Shown here piece by piece: positions 1 through 7,960 of a stretch of DNA of 34,108 nt (positions are counted from its first letter, which is position 1; each line of letters starts with the position of its first letter). The stretch covers positions 1 through 34,108 of the forward strand of contig JABJCN010000176.1 in the NCBI GenBank assembly GCA_018668635.1, read 5' to 3'. The notes beneath the pieces were generated by a model, which saw only the letters and a list, made by a program, of their open reading frames with translations, ran no database searches and had not been told where the DNA came from. The position numbers and the translations under genes are program-made. This stretch comes from Opitutia bacterium (lineage in GTDB: Bacteria; Verrucomicrobiota; Verrucomicrobiia; Opitutales; JABJCN01).

Positions 1-141
1 CCCTCTGGAAAATATGGCAATCATCATCTCATCAATAACTTCGTCCATGCCGACGATGGTCTTTCGTAGTTCGGTTACGATCGCATCCCTGGCCTTGCCG
101 AGTTCCTCAACGGCCTTTGTGTCATCAGTCTTGTCGCTCAT
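1..141 (-). CDS. MoxR-type AAA+ ATPase, N-terminal fragment (cut by window edge)
   Basis: Reading the minus strand from an ATG at 141-139 gives an open frame of 47 codons that runs off the left edge. It begins MSDKTDDTKAVEELGKARDA and ends with IVGMDEVIDEMMIAIFSRG. This matches the start of MoxR-family AAA+ ATPases, where a helical N-terminal stretch leads into 'I-V-G-(Q/M)-x-x-V-I-(D/E)' and then 'L/I-A-I/L-F-x-x-G-H' just before the Walker A loop. The Walker motifs themselves lie outside the window. MoxR proteins act as chaperones for metal or cofactor insertion, usually beside DUF58 and VWA-domain genes that would lie further left. The ribosome site is weak (an AGAGAA stretch about 8 bases upstream). 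The family call rests on the N-terminus only. Confidence 0.7.
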   Translation of the reverse strand, partial: MSDKTDDTKAVEELGKARDAIVTELRKTIVGMDEVIDEMMIAIFSRG

Positions 142-389
142 AAGTTGTTCTCTTTCGGTGTTGTTTAATAAAGGGAATGTTTTGCCGTCCTCGATAACTA
201 TTACTAATTTTATTAAGCTTGTTTCTTGGTCTGTGTTGAATCGTTTGAATTGCCGAAATCAACTTCTGAATGAAAAAAACAAATACCAATAGGCATGGAT
301 TTATTCATTACGACAATTATCTAACTTCTTTATGCGGATATTTATCTCTTTATTGCGACAGTCGGAGTGTCGTTCGCTTACGAGACTCT

Positions 390-1280
390 TTATATGTTTC
401 GAAATCTTTTCACCGAAATCTTGCCTTGTTTCCTTGCACTAATGAAAACGGCAAGGGTTATCAAACATGATCCAAGCGCCAGGCGAAGAAGGTTTTTGGG
501 CGAGAAATGTTCGATCTCCCCAAAGAAAAACAATGAGCAGATTACAGCCAGTGGAATGACTGCATTATTGAAGGCAGCAAGGGTGCCTGTGTTACAAAGT
601 GCCGCCCCTTTATTCCAAAGGAAAAAGCCCAACCCGGAGGCTATGAATCCCAGATAGAGGATTGATAGCCATTGGGAAGTTTGGATTTCAATACCATTCC
701 AATCCGTCAGTATTAAGCTAAACAATGCTGAGCAAAGAGTTGCTCCCAGTGTGAGAAGTGAGAATACATCACGATCATTTATCAATTGGTTCCGGCGTTT
801 CCAGCTACGGTAGGAAACTTGCCCATAGGCGAAGGAAATTCCTGCGATTTGCATGAGACCAAAGCCGATCCAGATATCTTCCAATGGCGTACCTTTTGCA
901 CGGATAATAGCTGCCCCGAGTATGGATACGAGCGCAGCAATAAGATATCGGTATGAAAAGCTACGGACTTGTAAATCGTGAATGAGCACAACGTAGATGG
1001 GAGTCAGGATGGAAAAGATTGCGACAAGGTGTGAAGGTATATGGTCATATGCCTTCATGTAACAGGTGTACATCAATCCAAATTGGACTGCACCATAAAA
1101 GATGAGCCTTAGACAGTCATTCTTTGCTATCGTTTTTAGGCGAAGCCATGGGAGAAAGAGCAAGGTCGCGCACCCGAGTCGTAATGTCGCAACAAGGAAT
1201 AAGTCTATTCCTGACAGGGAATTGCCTATCAATCCAAAGGAGAACGCCCAAATAAGAGATACAATGGCCAGATAGTACAT
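390..1280 (-). CDS. EamA/DMT-superfamily permease
   Basis: The 296-residue product is almost wholly hydrophobic with about ten predicted membrane helices, and it starts MYYLAIVSLIWAFSFGLIGN. The 'I-W-A-F-S-F' in helix 1, the G-A-A-I-I helix end near the middle and the two-fold repeat (two EamA halves of about 135 residues) are typical of drug/metabolite transporters that export amino acids, carboxylates or amines. The basic tail (residues about 281-296) fits a cytoplasmic C-terminus. The substrate cannot be read from sequence. The gene lies 47 bases downstream of the TonB receptor on the same strand, so they may be co-transcribed, although there is no other sign of a functional link. A weak AGCAGG lies about 12 bases before the ATG. 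Length is normal for the family. Confidence 0.85.
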   Translation of the reverse strand: MYYLAIVSLIWAFSFGLIGNSLSGIDLFLVATLRLGCATLLFLPWLRLKTIAKNDCLRLIFYGAVQFGLMYTCYMKAYDHIPSHLVAIFSILTPIYVVLIHDLQVRSFSYRYLIAALVSILGAAIIRAKGTPLEDIWIGFGLMQIAGISFAYGQVSYRSWKRRNQLINDRDVFSLLTLGATLCSALFSLILTDWNGIEIQTSQWLSILYLGFIASGLGFFLWNKGAALCNTGTLAAFNNAVIPLAVICSLFFFGEIEHFSPKNLLRLALGSCLITLAVFISARKQGKISVKRFRNI

Positions 1281-1327
1281 ATATTATCAGACCTGCTTAC
1301 TGAAAGCCCTCTTCGGCAAAAGGCTAA

Positions 1328-3229
1328 CTACCAACGGTAATTAATGCCAAGCGAGAGTTGCTCGCTGCGGCCCGGGGTGCCGGGCAATTCTTGAAAGGTA
1401 TCGTCCCAGGGTTTATCCAAGGCAAAAAAGACTTCAAGATCTTCAATCTGACTCGGATAATAACTGATGCCAACATGACTATATAGGGCATCTTTTGGGC
1501 CACTACGTAGGGCGTTTTCTTTTTGTTCCCGCCATTCATTATCCAGTCGGATTTCGAGTTGCTCGTTGGCGTGAAAAATGAAACCAAGGGTGGCGCGGTG
1601 CTCCGGGTAGTTGAGTGCATAGAAACTCCCGATGACTGCCGGGTTCCCATAGTCCTCGTTTTTATGCAGGTAGGAGTAACTGGCGATTCCCTCCAGCTTA
1701 TCCCAATACCGAGTTGCGATAATTTCAAGACCGATGGTTTTAATGTCTACATTTTCTGCGGCTCGAGCACCCGAACCGGAATAAACCCAATCGACCAGAT
1801 TATCGTCCCAACGATAGAATAGTGCGCTGTCCAGGCTCCATTCAGTTCGATTCAAGGAGTGACCGACTTCCAAGTTCTGAGATGTTTCCCTGTCCAGATC
1901 ATGATTGCTTCTGAACAGGCCACTGGTTTCACTTCCACCAATTCCACCATAACCCACCACCTGTGTGGTTTCTGCGTAGGAGATGTAGGTGCGGTCTGAT
2001 TCACCTTTAATATCTTCTGTCAACCAGCTGATTTCAGCAATCGGAGATATTTTCGATTCGTTCCGGTTTGTATCATCATAGGATAGGCCTGCCCTAAACC
2101 GAAGGCTTTTTTGTTTGTTTAAATCCCGGCGATATTCAGGAACAATACTCAGTTTGTAATATGTGCGGTCGGTAAACTTACCTACTTCAAGTACGCTGGA
2201 CTCAATTTCATCACTTGTAATCTGTAAGCTGTGGTTGATTGAAATCTGTTCATCAATCGAATGCACACCGGATAGCCCCACAGAACTTACGTCCGTTTCA
2301 TGGATGAATTTGTTATTCGGGGAGAACCGGTTAAATATGTAATGATCGCTGTTTCTTCTATGATATGCAGTGACTTCCCAGTAACTTTGTTCAGCATAAG
2401 ATTGCTGGTGGTTCAAGAGGATTAGACGTGTTTTAATGTTTTCTGTTTCATATGGATTGTAAGCGGTATACTGGTCGCCGGTATACATGCCATACAGCCC
2501 GAAATTTTTTGATTGGTAGCCGGCGAAAAAATCCGTTTGAGAGTTTGGGCCAAGAAGTTGCATTCTCGCAGTAACGCGACTGAAGTTATGATCGCTGTAC
2601 TTTATGGTTCCATCGCTCTCTGATCTGGAATACTCTGCCTCGTATCCCATGCTCCATTCCTTGTGCTTCTCCAGACTTTGGGTCCATGCGCTATGTATGC
2701 GTTGGAAATTCAAGTTATTATCTCCTCCGCCAAGCGTAACACTCCCTCCCTGCCTGATTTTACTCCAATCGTAGTGGACTGTTCCCACCCCGCTGTTGAA
2801 CCCATGCAGGGCATTTTCTGCTCCAGTATATATTCTGGGCCCTGTAAGCATTTCCGGGGCTATGGGTAACTCTGTAATATAGTGTCCGGTTTGTGGGTCA
2901 AAGAGAGTTGCACTGCCCACCTGCAGTCCTGTGTTCTCGAATATGCCTCCCCGGATGCTAATGTCGCCTTGAGCCTCGGCCATATTTCTGGATTGGATGT
3001 CCACGCGTGGATCGAAATCAAGGTTGGAAATCGGTGATTCATAGGTTGTGGCCGGGCGAATATTTGCTTTTTCCTGACCATGTATTGTCAAGGTTGGCAA
3101 AACGCCTTGTTGCGGATCATCTGTTGCTTTTTGTGGCTCGCCCTGAGCTATTGCCTCATTGACTGCAAGCGTTAGTATAATCAGACTTAATAAATTATTG
3201 TTGGTCATGAATTTTAATAAAACCTCCAT
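1328..3229 (-). CDS. TonB-dependent outer-membrane receptor
   Basis: The 633-residue protein has an N-terminal signal peptide ending near AIAQ (residue 29). A plug domain follows at about 45-155 with the family pattern 'D-I-S-I-R-G-G-I-F-E-N-T-G-L', and then a long beta-barrel of alternating polar and aromatic strands. It ends in NYRW, the terminal aromatic residue expected for BAM-assembled barrels. Length is close to BtuB-size receptors. The substrate is not evident: no riboswitch was recognised upstream, and no ABC transporter, lipoprotein binder or TonB/ExbBD gene is nearby. The start is uncertain. The first ATG (3229) gives a signal peptide with a lysine in its n-region but has no ribosome site. 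The second ATG (3208) has GGAGG 14 bases upstream but no basic residue before the hydrophobic core. The gene is divergent from msrA. Confidence 0.88.
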   Translation of the reverse strand: MEVLLKFMTNNNLLSLIILTLAVNEAIAQGEPQKATDDPQQGVLPTLTIHGQEKANIRPATTYESPISNLDFDPRVDIQSRNMAEAQGDISIRGGIFENTGLQVGSATLFDPQTGHYITELPIAPEMLTGPRIYTGAENALHGFNSGVGTVHYDWSKIRQGGSVTLGGGDNNLNFQRIHSAWTQSLEKHKEWSMGYEAEYSRSESDGTIKYSDHNFSRVTARMQLLGPNSQTDFFAGYQSKNFGLYGMYTGDQYTAYNPYETENIKTRLILLNHQQSYAEQSYWEVTAYHRRNSDHYIFNRFSPNNKFIHETDVSSVGLSGVHSIDEQISINHSLQITSDEIESSVLEVGKFTDRTYYKLSIVPEYRRDLNKQKSLRFRAGLSYDDTNRNESKISPIAEISWLTEDIKGESDRTYISYAETTQVVGYGGIGGSETSGLFRSNHDLDRETSQNLEVGHSLNRTEWSLDSALFYRWDDNLVDWVYSGSGARAAENVDIKTIGLEIIATRYWDKLEGIASYSYLHKNEDYGNPAVIGSFYALNYPEHRATLGFIFHANEQLEIRLDNEWREQKENALRSGPKDALYSHVGISYYPSQIEDLEVFFALDKPWDDTFQELPGTPGRSEQLSLGINYRW

Positions 3230-3430
3230 GGATGTCGGTTTTGATTGTTAATTGGATTTTGAAATTAGGTTTACAATTGTGATGGGGGTAACCTTGTCTA
3301 GCAATTTCTGTCTTCAAACCTTCAGTTATTCAGGCTTTCTTAATTCATGCTAACTCGTTGACCTCAATAGTGTTTCAAACTTCCCCTTTTTACAAATGAA
3401 GCTCAATTAACAGTGACTGAGAAAAAAGAA

Positions 3431-3910
3431 ATGACTACGGAAGAGGTCTATTTTGCCGGAGGTTGCCTGTGGGGAGTACAAGAATATGTTCGTTATCTCA
3501 AGGGGGTGATTTCAACAGAAGCTGGTCGAGCAAATGGCACCAGCAATTCGACTCAGGGAGAATATGACGGGTATGTGGAATGCGTTCGAACCTTGTTTGA
3601 CTCCCAAAGGGTATCTCTTGAGCAATTACTGGATTACTTTTTTGAAATTATTGATCCCTACAGTATCAACAAGCAGGGAGAAGATGTTGGCCGTAAATAT
3701 AGAGCAGGGTTCTATAGTCTTGATGAAGCCCACCTGGCTTCAGCTAAAAAGTATATTGGAGCGAGGGCTGACGCGTCCCAAATTGTCGTCGAAGTATTGC
3801 CTTTGAGCAACTATGTAAGGAGTGATGACGAGCATCAGGACCGTTTGACATTAAATCCAGATGATAAGTGCCATATCCCCAGGGAAATTCTCTTCAAGTA
3901 CAGAACGTAA
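3431..3910 (+). CDS. msrA: Peptide-methionine (S)-S-oxide reductase MsrA
   Basis: MsrA reduces methionine-(S)-sulfoxide in proteins and free methionine using thioredoxin. The product has the signature F-A-G-G-C-L-W-G near its start. The cysteine is the nucleophile, and the usual Phe of GCFWG is Leu. Further family motifs follow: Y-V-E-C-V-R-T-L-F-D, a 'F-E-I-I-D-P-x-x-x-N-x-Q-G-x-D-V-G-x-x-Y-R-(A/S)' block, and D-E-H-Q-D near the C-terminus. The chosen ATG gives 159 residues. A GTG 18 bases upstream (3413) would add six residues, and neither start has a clear ribosome site. Only one other cysteine (in C-H-I-P near the end) could act in resolving the disulfide. No MsrB domain is fused. It is divergent from the TonB receptor, with about 200 bases between them. 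Confidence 0.93.
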   Translation: MTTEEVYFAGGCLWGVQEYVRYLKGVISTEAGRANGTSNSTQGEYDGYVECVRTLFDSQRVSLEQLLDYFFEIIDPYSINKQGEDVGRKYRAGFYSLDEAHLASAKKYIGARADASQIVVEVLPLSNYVRSDDEHQDRLTLNPDDKCHIPREILFKYRT

Positions 3911-3988
3911 AAATGTCTTTTAAATCAAACAATGTATAACCAAAACGATTGCACTTACTCAAAGATCAAACAGAAAAGAGATTTCCCG

Positions 3989-4168
3989 ATGAAAACAATA
4001 CTTGTACCGCTGTTCAATTCATTACTGGTTGGCTTCTCTCTGGTGTGCGCTCAAGCAAAGCCCGAAGAGGGCAAGGACTGGGTGGAGGTGCCGACCATAG
4101 GTGATGGCCTTTGTGTCAACAACCTGTTTCAGTCCAACATCGTGATCCCGCGTACAAAGTATTTATAA
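3989..4168 (+). pseudogene. Truncated sialate O-acetylesterase-like gene (5' remnant)
   Basis: From the ATG at 3989, preceded by AAGAGA, the frame encodes 59 residues: a signal peptide (MKTILVPLFNSLLVGFSLVC, then AQA) and a short mature part containing DGLCVNNLFQSNIVIPRTKYL's equivalent region before a stop at 4166-4168. Exported SGNH-type sialate O-acetylesterases of Verrucomicrobia and Planctomycetes typically start with a signal peptide and then a 'G-L-x-V-x-N-x-F-Q-S-N-M-V-(L/V)-Q-R-x-K-P-L' strand, and the homology here stops exactly at the residue matching that final Leu. The rest of such a gene (usually more than 450 residues) is absent, and the next gene begins one base after the stop. 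I read this as the leftover 5' end of a gene cut by a rearrangement. It could still be expressed as a small exported peptide. Confidence 0.55.
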
Positions 4169-4169
4169 G

Positions 4170-6596
4170 ATGAATTGTATGAATTCTGGATCCTTTTTGA
4201 AAGGCGTTTTGGCTGTGACCATTGTGGTATCATTCACTGGGGATTCGAGGTCTTTGAAAGCTGACACTCTGGCTTATGAAAAGCACGCCATCCCTTTCAT
4301 GAAGTCCTACTGCTTCAAATGTCACGGCGACGATAAGCAGAAAGGCGACCTTAACTTACAAACGCTAAAGGTTGAGATGAAATCACCCGAGATAGCCGAC
4401 TGGTGGGATGCCGTCTATGCTCAGGTTCAGTTTGACGAAATGCCTCCTACCAAGAAGGATCAGGCTCAGCCATCGGCTGGTGAGAAGCGTGCTTTCCTTG
4501 ATTGGCTCGATGCCGAAATGGGAAAAGTCGGCAAAGGCTTCGGGCTCGACGAAAAGCTGCTGTTGCCTGAGTACGGCAACTACGTCGATCACAAGACGCT
4601 CTTCGACGGTAGCGTCAAAGATCATCCATACACGCCAGCTCGTCTTTGGCGTCAACGCCCAGCAATTTACGCGGCAATCTGGGACAAAGCTTATGGCAAG
4701 GCACCATACTATAGTGTGAAGATCGGCGGCACGGGCGGTTCGGTGATCAAACGTGGCCCACATAAAGGTAAAAAAATGGCGACGCGTTATTTCAATGCTT
4801 CCAAGTATGCCAACCCCTTCTTTGAATTTGTGCACCATGCTTCAGGTTTCAGCGATTACGCCAGCATTGTGGCCGATCAAGCTTCATTGGAAGCCTTGTT
4901 GATCAACGCTGAGAAGATGTCAGAAATCTTGACCAAGGGTCTGAAGGTCAGCATCACCACTTCAGTCAAGAACAAGGACAGCAAAACAGGTAACAACGAA
5001 GCCATGTTCGTGGGGGGTGTTACCAAAAGAACAGTGGATTATCGTGGTCGTATCCCGGTGATCTTTAAAGAGATTGTGGAAAACGATGGGGAAGTCAGTC
5101 GCAAAGATTTTGACAATGCCTTGAATGTGGCATTCGCGCTTTTCTTCCAGCGCAAACCCACAAAAGAAGAAAACGAACATTATTGGAAAGGTGTTTTTCA
5201 AAAGAATGTGCCCCTGGATAATGAAACAGCTTTGCAGGCCGTTTTGATGTTCATCGCACTGTCACCCGAATTTGTGTATCGCTTGGAAATTGGCATGGGT
5301 AAAAAAGAACCTGATGGCCGTCGGTTCCTGTCGTCACAAGAGTTGGTTCATGCCATTCATCATGCTTTCGATAACCAGCCTGCATTTGGTATCGACGAAA
5401 TTGAAACAGTGGACGTGTATACTCGTGATTCGGATCCAGAAATCAAAAGAACAATGTCAACGGGTTCTCCTGCATGGAGCCGAAGAAACACTTGGTTGGA
5501 GCAGCAAATGAAAGCGGGACAGCTCAAGACCAGAAAAGATGTTGAAGCTGCCGTTCGGTATTACCTGGGTGGAACAATTGGAAGACTGAGGATCAATCAT
5601 AATTCCCGGGCATCGTCAGTGAAGAATCCTCGTATCCTTCAATTCTTTCGTGAGTATTTTGGTTATCACAAAGCACCTGATGTTTTCAAAGACATCGACA
5701 GATTTGAGAAACTTGACGGTTTCATGCAATTTCATGGTCATTCAGCCAACCGCATAAAGTACGACACAGATGCCTTGGTCCTGCATGTGTTGCACGAAGA
5801 TAAGAATGTGCTCTACGAATTACTGACCTCGACCAAAGTTTATCCTTCTTATGTCAATAGCAGTAAAAAACCTGATGCAAAAGAGGTTGAACGTTCAGGT
5901 GGCAAAGAAAAGTTTTCCAAGAAACACGATTTGCAAAGTTACAACCTGGATCCCTACACTGCCAAAGTTCTAATCGGCAAGAATGGGGGGGCTAATTATT
6001 ACGAAGCCCCGAAAGCCCAACGTTGTGGCATTCTCACTCACCCCAGTTGGTTGGTGGCCCATAGTGGGAATTTCGATAACGACCCTGTGCGACGCGGCAA
6101 ATGGGTTCGTGAGAAGCTTTTGGCCGGTGTGGTCATGGACGTGCCCATTGGAGTCGATGCGCAGGTGCCCGACGACGAACACAAGACATTGCGGGAACGC
6201 TTCTCAGTAGTCGAAAAAGAAGAGTGTTGGCGCTGCCACAAGAAGATGAACCCTCTGGGTATGGTCTTTGAATCCTACAACCATGTGGGGCGATGGAGGG
6301 CTCAGGAAAAGGGCAAGCCCACAAACACAAATGGCGCCATCACTCACACAGGGGAGAAAGCCATCGAAGGCGATGTCAAGAATGCCCGTGAGATGATCGA
6401 AAAAATTGCCAAATCAGATTTGGCCCGCCAAAGTTTTATCCGTCACGTGTTCCGTTTCTGGATGGGGCGTAACGAAATGCTCAGTGACAGCAAAACCCTT
6501 ATCGAAATGGATAAGGCTTATCTGGAATCTGGTGGCAGCTTTAAGGAAACCCTTGTGACCCTACTGACCTCAGACTCATTTTTGTACAGAATGTAA
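4170..6596 (+). CDS. Planctomycete-type cytochrome protein, DUF1592/DUF1588/DUF1585
   Basis: The 808-residue exported protein starts with a hydrophobic segment (about 9-24). A PSCyt1-like domain follows, with a heme-binding C-x-x-C-H at residues 48-52 (C-F-K-C-H-G) and 'M-P-P' downstream. The middle holds the DUF1592 region ('M-F-I-A-L-S-P-E-F-V-Y-R-L'). The DUF1588 region contains 'G-I-L-T-H-P-S-W-L', 'P-V-R-R-G-K-W-V' and a second C-x-x-C-H at 686-690, followed by M-N-P-L-G. The C-terminus (about 725-808) is DUF1585, ending 'S-D-S-F-L-Y-R-M'. These families are abundant in PVC bacteria and presumed periplasmic, but no enzymatic role is established. It begins one base after the sialate-esterase remnant and has no clear ribosome site. 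A second ATG three codons in is an alternative. The DUF1552 gene follows after 14 bases. Confidence 0.9.
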   Translation: MNCMNSGSFLKGVLAVTIVVSFTGDSRSLKADTLAYEKHAIPFMKSYCFKCHGDDKQKGDLNLQTLKVEMKSPEIADWWDAVYAQVQFDEMPPTKKDQAQPSAGEKRAFLDWLDAEMGKVGKGFGLDEKLLLPEYGNYVDHKTLFDGSVKDHPYTPARLWRQRPAIYAAIWDKAYGKAPYYSVKIGGTGGSVIKRGPHKGKKMATRYFNASKYANPFFEFVHHASGFSDYASIVADQASLEALLINAEKMSEILTKGLKVSITTSVKNKDSKTGNNEAMFVGGVTKRTVDYRGRIPVIFKEIVENDGEVSRKDFDNALNVAFALFFQRKPTKEENEHYWKGVFQKNVPLDNETALQAVLMFIALSPEFVYRLEIGMGKKEPDGRRFLSSQELVHAIHHAFDNQPAFGIDEIETVDVYTRDSDPEIKRTMSTGSPAWSRRNTWLEQQMKAGQLKTRKDVEAAVRYYLGGTIGRLRINHNSRASSVKNPRILQFFREYFGYHKAPDVFKDIDRFEKLDGFMQFHGHSANRIKYDTDALVLHVLHEDKNVLYELLTSTKVYPSYVNSSKKPDAKEVERSGGKEKFSKKHDLQSYNLDPYTAKVLIGKNGGANYYEAPKAQRCGILTHPSWLVAHSGNFDNDPVRRGKWVREKLLAGVVMDVPIGVDAQVPDDEHKTLRERFSVVEKEECWRCHKKMNPLGMVFESYNHVGRWRAQEKGKPTNTNGAITHTGEKAIEGDVKNAREMIEKIAKSDLARQSFIRHVFRFWMGRNEMLSDSKTLIEMDKAYLESGGSFKETLVTLLTSDSFLYRM

Positions 6597-6610
6597 AAAA
6601 AGGAATAATC

Positions 6611-7960
6611 ATGCATAATCGACGTTCATTTTTTAAAGGAATTTATCTCGGGGCTGGATCCGTGGCCCTCTCACCATTTCTCCAACACCTTCGTGCAGCG
6701 GAAGAAGGCGCCCTCCCCAAACGCTTTGTCTTCGTCGTCAAATCCAGTGGTCTACAGGCTGACTTTCTCAATCCTGAAGGCTTGAAACACGGGGGCGGCG
6801 AAATTGTGGATTCCACCCTTGAAGGCAAGAAACTGCCTGTGAGCTTGGCCTCGCTAGAGCCCTTCAAAGACAAACTCTCCATTATTCAAGGCCTAAGTGG
6901 AAGGATGGCCACATGGGGGCATAGTGGATTTTATGGTGCCCTGGGTGCCTACAAAGCGTCAGCTCACAGTCAACCTGCTTATGCAACCATTGATGGCCAT
7001 CTGTCCAAACTTTTCCCCTCTGTGTTCAATCATATTGGGTTGAAAATGGGTAATGGATCACAAGGCACGGCTTATCCATCTATCTCAGCCTTAGGCAAGA
7101 ACCAGCAGTTGTCGTTTCAATGCAACCCTCAACTGGCTTACCAAAATCTTTACGGCAGCATAGCGGCTGGTGGAGACATCAAGAAAAAATACACACGTAC
7201 AAGCAATGTGCTTGATGCCATGAGTGCCGATATAAAGAAGCTGCAAAACACATTGCCCTCAGAAGAAAGAGAAAAACTGGGTCATTACCTGCATGGTTAC
7301 GAGGCTTTGAAAGACCGCCGTGTGAAATTGGTGGGCATGCAAGACGTTTTAAGAAAACATGCCCCTGAAGTGTCAGACAAATACACCTCGCGCTACACCA
7401 CCGATCACCTCGATGCCCATTTCGACATGGGTACTGCGGCTCTTATCAGTGGTATCTCTAACGTGATCACTTTTCACTGTGACGATTTGGATTCTTCCTA
7501 TCAGGGGTTGGGCATCACACCAAAAGTGCACTCCATCGGCCACGGTGCTTCGAGTGGCAGTATGAGTTCGCAAGTTTGCCGTAATAAAATCCGCACCTTC
7601 CATGTCGAGTTGATTGCTGGCATGGCTACAAAGTTGGCAGCTGTTCCTGAAGGCGATGGCACCATGCTCGACAACACCTTGATTGTTTACGTGAGTGACA
7701 ACTCAGACAAACATCACTCTGGAGCCACTGAATGGCCCATGTTTGCCCTTGGCAACATTGGCGGAAAACTCAAAAACAACGGTGGGCGTTATATCGCCTA
7801 TCCGCGTTATGGTTCCGCCAAACACCAACACACCATTGGCAACTGGCTGACAACCATCACCCATGTGGCCGGTAAACCTCAAGATCATTTTGGACAGCCT
7901 GATTTTGCCCTTGGTAAACTCGAAGATCAAATGGGGCCTTTGAATGAGTTGCTGGCATGA
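6611..7960 (+). CDS. DUF1552 exported protein
   Basis: The 449-residue product starts MHNRRSFFKGIYLGAGSVAL, a good Tat-type signal (R-R-S-F-F-K at residues 4-9, then a weakly hydrophobic stretch ending near L-R-A-A-E). This suggests export in folded form. The rest matches DUF1552: 'P-K-R-F-V-F-V-V-K-S-S-G', 'L-S-I-I-Q-G-L-S-G', 'H-S-G-F-Y-G-A-L-G', 'H-S-I-G-H-G' and 'Y-V-S-D-N-S-D-K-H-H-S'. The His and Asp pattern resembles the alkaline-phosphatase-like fold of the related DUF1501 proteins, but no activity is known. DUF1552 is usually found directly after a DUF1592 gene, as here. AAAGGA lies 8 bases before the ATG, one of the few strong ribosome sites in the window. The last four bases overlap the next gene. 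Confidence 0.9.
   Translation: MHNRRSFFKGIYLGAGSVALSPFLQHLRAAEEGALPKRFVFVVKSSGLQADFLNPEGLKHGGGEIVDSTLEGKKLPVSLASLEPFKDKLSIIQGLSGRMATWGHSGFYGALGAYKASAHSQPAYATIDGHLSKLFPSVFNHIGLKMGNGSQGTAYPSISALGKNQQLSFQCNPQLAYQNLYGSIAAGGDIKKKYTRTSNVLDAMSADIKKLQNTLPSEEREKLGHYLHGYEALKDRRVKLVGMQDVLRKHAPEVSDKYTSRYTTDHLDAHFDMGTAALISGISNVITFHCDDLDSSYQGLGITPKVHSIGHGASSGSMSSQVCRNKIRTFHVELIAGMATKLAAVPEGDGTMLDNTLIVYVSDNSDKHHSGATEWPMFALGNIGGKLKNNGGRYIAYPRYGSAKHQHTIGNWLTTITHVAGKPQDHFGQPDFALGKLEDQMGPLNELLA

Noticed and set aside
3230-3412. Cobalamin or other riboswitch upstream of the TonB receptor
   Set aside because: No conserved B12-box or other aptamer core was found on the minus strand; the interval is AT-rich and lacks strong stems.
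4383-4838. 151-codon minus-strand frame within the DUF1592 gene
   Set aside because: Antisense shadow of a well-supported coding frame with no family match.
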